DNA from: Phytohabitans flavus
GTDB taxonomy: Bacteria > Actinomycetota > Actinomycetes > Mycobacteriales > Micromonosporaceae
Assembly: GCF_011764545.1 (NCBI RefSeq)
Contig: NZ_AP022870.1
Span: 3,828,001-3,892,000 of the forward strand
DNA: 64,000 nt
Direction: 5' to 3'
The notes below the pieces were generated by a model. That model searched no databases and was not told the DNA's origin. It saw only the letters and a program-made list of their open reading frames with translations. Made by a program: the position numbers and the translations under genes. Shown here piece after piece: positions 60,240 through 64,000 of this stretch (the first letter of the stretch is position 1; each line of letters starts with the position of its first letter).

Positions 60240-60826
60240 CGCTGGGCCGTCCGGACAGCACGGACGAGCTGGGCGGCCTGCACGACGTAGAGCGCCGCGG
60301 CGACCCAGTAGAGGACAAGCCCCCACCACGCGAGCCCCCAGCCGATCGGGAACGCGACCGGCGCCGCACCGTCGGAGGCGTGCGCGAGCAGCAGCACCGG
60401 GAACGCGGCCAGGATGATGAACGTCGCCGTCTTGCCCACGTAGTGCACGGGCGGCGGCCCGTACCCGTACCGGCGCAGCACGCCGAGGCTGGCGATCAGC
60501 ACGACCTCGCGGGCCAGCAGCGCGGCGGTGAACTGCCACGGCACCACCTCGCGCACCGTGAACGCGACGAGCGTGGCGAGGATGTACAGCCGGTCGACGG
60601 CCGGGTCGAGCAGCTCGCCGAGGCGGCTGACCTGGCCGATGCGGCGGGCCACGTACCCGTCGACCCAGTCGGTGGTGCCGCCGATGGCGAGGACGATCAC
60701 GGCGGCCACGTCGGACTGCGGCCCCAGCAGGAGATAGAGGAAGAGCGGCACGCCGAGCAGGCGGACGAAGCTGATCCCATTCGGGATGGTGAGGATCCGG
60801 GAAGCCTGGGCGCCTTGATGCGACAC
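60236..60826 (-). CDS. pgsA: CDP-alcohol phosphatidyltransferase (PgsA type)
   Basis: A 196-residue membrane enzyme with the CDP-alcohol signature D-G-x2-A-R-x8-G-x3-D-x3-D, seen as DWVDGYVARRIGQVSRLGEL followed by LDPAVDR, and about six membrane helices. It would add glycerol-phosphate (or another alcohol) to CDP-diacylglycerol. In mycobacteria the Rv1822 gene at this spot is named pgsA2, and its true product is uncertain; the same caution holds here. Start GTG 60826. Confidence 0.85.
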   Translation of the reverse strand: MSHQGAQASRILTIPNGISFVRLLGVPLFLYLLLGPQSDVAAVIVLAIGGTTDWVDGYVARRIGQVSRLGELLDPAVDRLYILATLVAFTVREVVPWQFTAALLAREVVLIASLGVLRRYGYGPPPVHYVGKTATFIILAAFPVLLLAHASDGAAPVAFPIGWGLAWWGLVLYWVAAALYVVQAAQLVRAVRTAQR

Positions 60827-61062
60827 CGAGCCACTCCCTCCGCTTCCCCCCTTTGCAGCGGTTGAACTATATCCGCCTCACCTTTGGGGGGTGCGCGGCA
60901 CACCCCGGCTGACCTCCAGCGGCTGGCTACTTAACCGGTTGATTTGACACAGACATTCATCTACGCTGATCCGGTCACCCAGGGAGCCGGGTGGTCTCCG
61001 CGTGGGGCTTGGGCAGAGCCCCCCCGTTCAACCGCCCTTTGGGCTCCTTTTCGAGGTGATCC

Positions 61063-62439
61063 ATGAAAAGAAAGATCGCGATCGTCGGCGCGGCGGCCCT
61101 CGCCCTGCTCGCGTCGGTCATCTTCTTCGTCAAGCCGGCGGACGCCGCCGTGGGCCTGCGGGTCAGCGGCGGCCGCATCGTCGAGGCCAACGGCACCAAC
61201 GTCGTCATGCGCGGCGTCAGCCACCCGCACGTCTGGTACACCAACCAGACAAGCTCGTTCGCGAACATCAAGGCGCTGGGCGCCAACACGGTACGGGTGG
61301 TGCTCGGCAGCGGGCAGCGCTGGGGCCCGAGCAACGACCTCTCCACGGTCGTCAACCTGTGCCGCGTGAACCGCCTGCTCTGTGTGCTGGAGGTGCACGA
61401 CACCACCGGGTACGGCGAGGAGGGCGCGGCGGCCACCCTCGACCAGGCGGCCAGCTACTGGATCAGCCAGCGCAGCGCGCTCGCCGGCACCGAGAACTTC
61501 ATCGTCATCAACATCGGCAACGAGCCGTTCGGCAACAACGCGAGCGTCTCGGCCACCTGGCCCACCGCCACGTCCAGCGCGATCAGCCGCCTCCGCGGCG
61601 CCGGCTTCGAACACCTGATCATGGTGGACGCGCCGATGTGGGGGCAGGACTGGCAGTTCATCATGCGGGACAACGCGCAGACCGTGTTCAACGCCGACCC
61701 GCAGCGCAACACCGTTTTCTCCATCCACATGTACGGCGTCTTCGACACCGCCGCGGAGATCCAGGACTACCTGGGCCGCTTCCGCACGGCGGGCCTGCCG
61801 ATCGTGGTCGGCGAGTTCGGCCACAACCACTCAGACGGCAACCCGGACGAAGACACCATCATGTCGTACACCCAGACCAACGGCATCGGGTACATCGGCT
61901 GGAGCTGGAGCGGCAACGGCGGCGGCGTCGAGTACCTCGACATGGTCACCAGCTTCAACCCGGCCCAGCTCACCTCGTGGGGCCAGCGCATCTTCAACGG
62001 CGCGAACGGCATCCGCCAGACCTCACGCGAGCTGACCTGGTTCGGCGGCGGCCCGACCACCAGCCCGACGACCGGCACGCCGACCACCCGCCCGCCGACC
62101 ACCCCGCCCACCACTCCCCCGACGACGCCACCGCCCGGCCGCGGCTGTACCGCGACGTACTCGGTGATCGGGCAGTGGCAGGGCGGCTTCCAGGGCGAGG
62201 TGCGCGTGACCGCCGGCAGCGCCGCGATCAGCGGGTGGACCGTCACCTGGGCCTTCCCGTCCGGGCAGAGCGTCAACCAGTCCTGGAACGCGCAGGTCAG
62301 CTCCAGCGGCGCGAACGTGACCGCCCGCAACATGACCTACAACGGCAACCTGGGCGCGGGCGCGAGCGCGACGTTCGGCTTCATCGGCTCGTGGAACGGC
62401 ACCAACACCAACCCCACACCTACCTGTAGCGCCACCTGA
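61063..62439 (+). CDS. secreted GH5-type beta-glycanase with CBM2
   Basis: A 458-residue exported enzyme. A signal peptide (MKRKIAIVGAAALALLASVI, cleavage near ADAA) is followed by a GH5 (beta/alpha)8 domain with the acid/base Glu in INIGNEPFG (E154) and the nucleophile Glu in VVGEFGHNHSDG (E251). A Pro/Thr linker covers about residues 330-358, and a C-terminal CBM2 (GCTATYSVIGQWQGGFQGEV to NPTPTCSAT) binds cellulose or other beta-glucan. It may be a cellulase or mannanase; the call to substrate is not made. GAGG at a spacing of six supports the ATG at 61063. Confidence 0.9.
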   Translation: MKRKIAIVGAAALALLASVIFFVKPADAAVGLRVSGGRIVEANGTNVVMRGVSHPHVWYTNQTSSFANIKALGANTVRVVLGSGQRWGPSNDLSTVVNLCRVNRLLCVLEVHDTTGYGEEGAAATLDQAASYWISQRSALAGTENFIVINIGNEPFGNNASVSATWPTATSSAISRLRGAGFEHLIMVDAPMWGQDWQFIMRDNAQTVFNADPQRNTVFSIHMYGVFDTAAEIQDYLGRFRTAGLPIVVGEFGHNHSDGNPDEDTIMSYTQTNGIGYIGWSWSGNGGGVEYLDMVTSFNPAQLTSWGQRIFNGANGIRQTSRELTWFGGGPTTSPTTGTPTTRPPTTPPTTPPTTPPPGRGCTATYSVIGQWQGGFQGEVRVTAGSAAISGWTVTWAFPSGQSVNQSWNAQVSSSGANVTARNMTYNGNLGAGASATFGFIGSWNGTNTNPTPTCSAT

Positions 62440-62452
62440 TCTCAGCTGTTTC

Positions 62453-62487
62453 AAGGGGCCTCGCCGCGCTCGCGGCGGGGCCCTTCC
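62453..62487 (+). terminator. hairpin terminator of the GH5 gene
   Basis: GGGGCCTCGCCGCG and its near complement GCGGCGGGGCCC close on a short GC loop about 13 bp beyond the stop. The stem has one mismatch. No T-tract. Confidence 0.65.
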
Positions 62488-62549
62488 GCATGCAATAAAC
62501 CGCAGGACCCGTGCAGAAAAGTGCATGGTCAGGCCGCTCACCTTGGCAA

Positions 62550-63280
62550 ATGATGATCGTCGTGGGAGTCACTGTCTGGAACGAAGGTCGCCATGAACGC
62601 ACCAAGCCGGAGATGGCCAAGATCTACCCGGATGGCATTCACGGTGCGATCGCCGGCGGTCTCCGTTCGGCCCTGCCGGACCTGGAGATCCATACCGGCA
62701 CGCTCGACGAGCCAGCCCAGGGCCTTCCCGAAGAGCTACTCGAACAGACCGACGTGCTCCTCTGGTGGGGTCACACCGCGCACGACAAGGCCGACGACGC
62801 GCTTGTCGACCGCATCGCGGCCCGGGTGCTCGGCGGAATGGGCCTCGTCGTGCTCCACTCCGGGCACTACTCCAAGATCTTTCGAAAGCTCATGGGCACC
62901 ACCTGCTCGCTCTCGTGGCGCAATGACGGGGAACGCGAGCTGGTGTGGACGATCAACCCGGCTCATCCGATCGCGGCCGGCGTCGACCAGCCAATTGTCA
63001 TCGCCGAGCAGGAGATGTACGGGGAACCGTTCGACATCCCCGATCCGGACGAGATCGTATTCATCAGCTCCTTCGCCGGCGGCGAAGTCTTCCGTTCCGG
63101 TGTGACGTTCCGCCGCGGCCGAGGCCGCGTCTTCTACTTCAGTCCCGGCGACGAGGCGTACCCGGTCTACCGGAATCCGCAGATCCAGCGCGTCCTCGCG
63201 AACGCCGTGCGCTGGGCCATGCCCGGCTCCGCCGTCGTGCCCCCGCCGAGGCGGTCAGAGCAAACCGAGAGAGGTACTGA
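62550..63280 (+). CDS. ThuA-like trehalose-utilisation family protein (apparent frameshift at the end)
   Basis: MMIVVGVTVWNEGRHERTKP begins a ThuA/class-I glutamine-amidotransferase-like fold. TDVLLWWGHTAHDKADDALV and GLVVLHSGHYSKIFRKLMG hold the metal/His and Cys-position features of the family, and GRGRVFYFSPGDEAYPVYRN is diagnostic. As written the frame runs on past the next gene without a stop. One extra C in the CCCCC at 63240-63244 gives PPAEAVRANRERY and a TGA that overlaps the downstream ATG (TGATG). That fit supports an undercall. The family acts on sugars; substrate unknown. Confidence 0.75.
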
Positions 63281-64000
63281 TGCCGAGAGTTGTCAGCTTC
63301 ACCGCCGCGCGAGTCGCCGAGGTGGTGGAGGAGCCGGCGCGTCCCCTGAACGAGCAGGACGTACGGCTGCGCACCCTGTTCTCCGGCATCTCCGCCGGCA
63401 CCGAGCTGACGGCCTACCGAGGGACGAACCCCTACCTCTCCAAACAGTGGGACGGCGAGCGCCGCCTGTTCGTGGACGGCACGGCCTCCCGCGAGTACCC
63501 GCTGGTCGGCTGGGGGTACGAGGAAGTCGGCGAGGTCGTCGAGATCGGGACCGGCGTCGAGGGCGTGTCGGTCGGCGACCGGATCTGGGGCACCTGGGGG
63601 CACCGGAGCGAGACCGTCGTGACCGCCGAGTACGCCCGCGCCCGCGTGCTGGCCCCGGACGTGGACCCGCGGGTCGGGATGTTCTCGCAGATCGGCGGCA
63701 TCGCGCTCAACGTCGTGCTCGACGCGGACATCCACGTCGGCGAGACCGTCGCCGTCTTCGGCCTCGGGGTGCCCGGTCAGCTTGTCGCGCAGCTCGCCCG
63801 GCTGAACGGCGCTCGGGTGATCGCGGTCGACGGTGTGGCGTCCCGCCGCGAGCTGGCACTGAAGCTCGGCGCGGCGGAGGCGCTCGATCCCGCGGACGGT
63901 GGGGTCGCGGAGCAGATCCGCGCCCGCACCGGCGGCCGGGGCGCGGACGTCTGCCTGGAGGTGACCGGCAACTACGCGGCGCTCCACGAGGCCATCCGCT
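63280..64000 (+). CDS. zinc-type alcohol/sugar dehydrogenase, 3' end beyond window
   Basis: At least 240 residues of a medium-chain dehydrogenase. The N-terminal catalytic domain has RLRTLFSGISAGTELTAYRG and PLVGWGYEEVGEVVEIGTGV. The NAD(P)-binding fold has GETVAVFGLGVPGQLVAQLA and GRGADVCLEVTGNYAALHEA. The usual first zinc-ligand Cys-Gly of classical alcohol dehydrogenases is not seen; the SGISAGTE variant is like the bchC/sugar group. It is coupled to the ThuA gene (TGATG), which often pairs with sugar oxidoreductases. Confidence 0.85.
   Translation, partial: MPRVVSFTAARVAEVVEEPARPLNEQDVRLRTLFSGISAGTELTAYRGTNPYLSKQWDGERRLFVDGTASREYPLVGWGYEEVGEVVEIGTGVEGVSVGDRIWGTWGHRSETVVTAEYARARVLAPDVDPRVGMFSQIGGIALNVVLDADIHVGETVAVFGLGVPGQLVAQLARLNGARVIAVDGVASRRELALKLGAAEALDPADGGVAEQIRARTGGRGADVCLEVTGNYAALHEAIR

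Overview
This is high-GC actinobacterial DNA with many GTG starts and short or overlapping gene junctions. Gene order points to a Micromonosporaceae-like actinomycete. That placement is an inference; no rRNA or other taxonomic marker is present. No tRNA, rRNA, CRISPR array, transposase or integrase gene was recognised.

Region by region. 1-3135 is the end of a surface-polysaccharide locus (membrane protein, Wzx-like flippase, glycosyltransferase). 3173-7823 holds a 5'-3' exonuclease, a broken MHYT-domain membrane sensor and the helicase helY. 7915-13449 has a HAD hydrolase, a DAG kinase, tatC-tatA and the WYL regulators pafC-pafB. 13535-15606 has a cation-efflux transporter and a DUF3866 gene. 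15626-19307 is a two-gene HD/GHKL-ATPase plus SLATT module, a candidate immune or abortive-infection cassette. 19749-21298 has pafA. 21332-26522 is a dTDP-rhamnose cluster. 27868-31572 is prcA-prcB-pup-dop. 31765-35232 has a membrane protein, an ArsR regulator and an MFS pump. 36293-41966 has mpa, a DUF5998-like gene, trmI, a site-2 protease and a RecB-like nuclease. 41976-43895 is a two-component system, 45235-48557 an ABC exporter, and 48623-50759 has def, pabB and a DUF5999 protein. 50947-60826 is the glycine-cleavage/cell-division block (gcvP under a glycine riboswitch, two MerR genes, garA, gcvH, DUF881 genes, pgsA). 61063-64000 has a secreted GH5-CBM2 glycanase, a ThuA-like protein and a dehydrogenase that runs off the end.

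The Pup-proteasome parts are nearly complete: Pup, ligase PafA, depupylase Dop, core PrcA/PrcB, ATPase Mpa with its C-terminal QYL, and PafB/PafC. Their order matches the mycobacterial recB-trmI-mpa-dop-pup-prcBA-pafABC-tatAC-helY block. Here that block is interrupted by the rhamnose cluster, the HD-ATPase/SLATT module, transporters, and non-coding repeat islands.

Two features cut across the window. First, five intergenic islands of 0.4-1.35 kb carry a 59-bp repeat, usually as inverted copies near the island ends, together with long perfect hairpins closed by tetraloops. Second, eight genes contain nine apparent one-base deletions, almost all in G or C runs, including the highly conserved pup and trmI. 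This looks more like homopolymer undercalling in the sequence than gene decay, so these proteins should be read with the frames joined.
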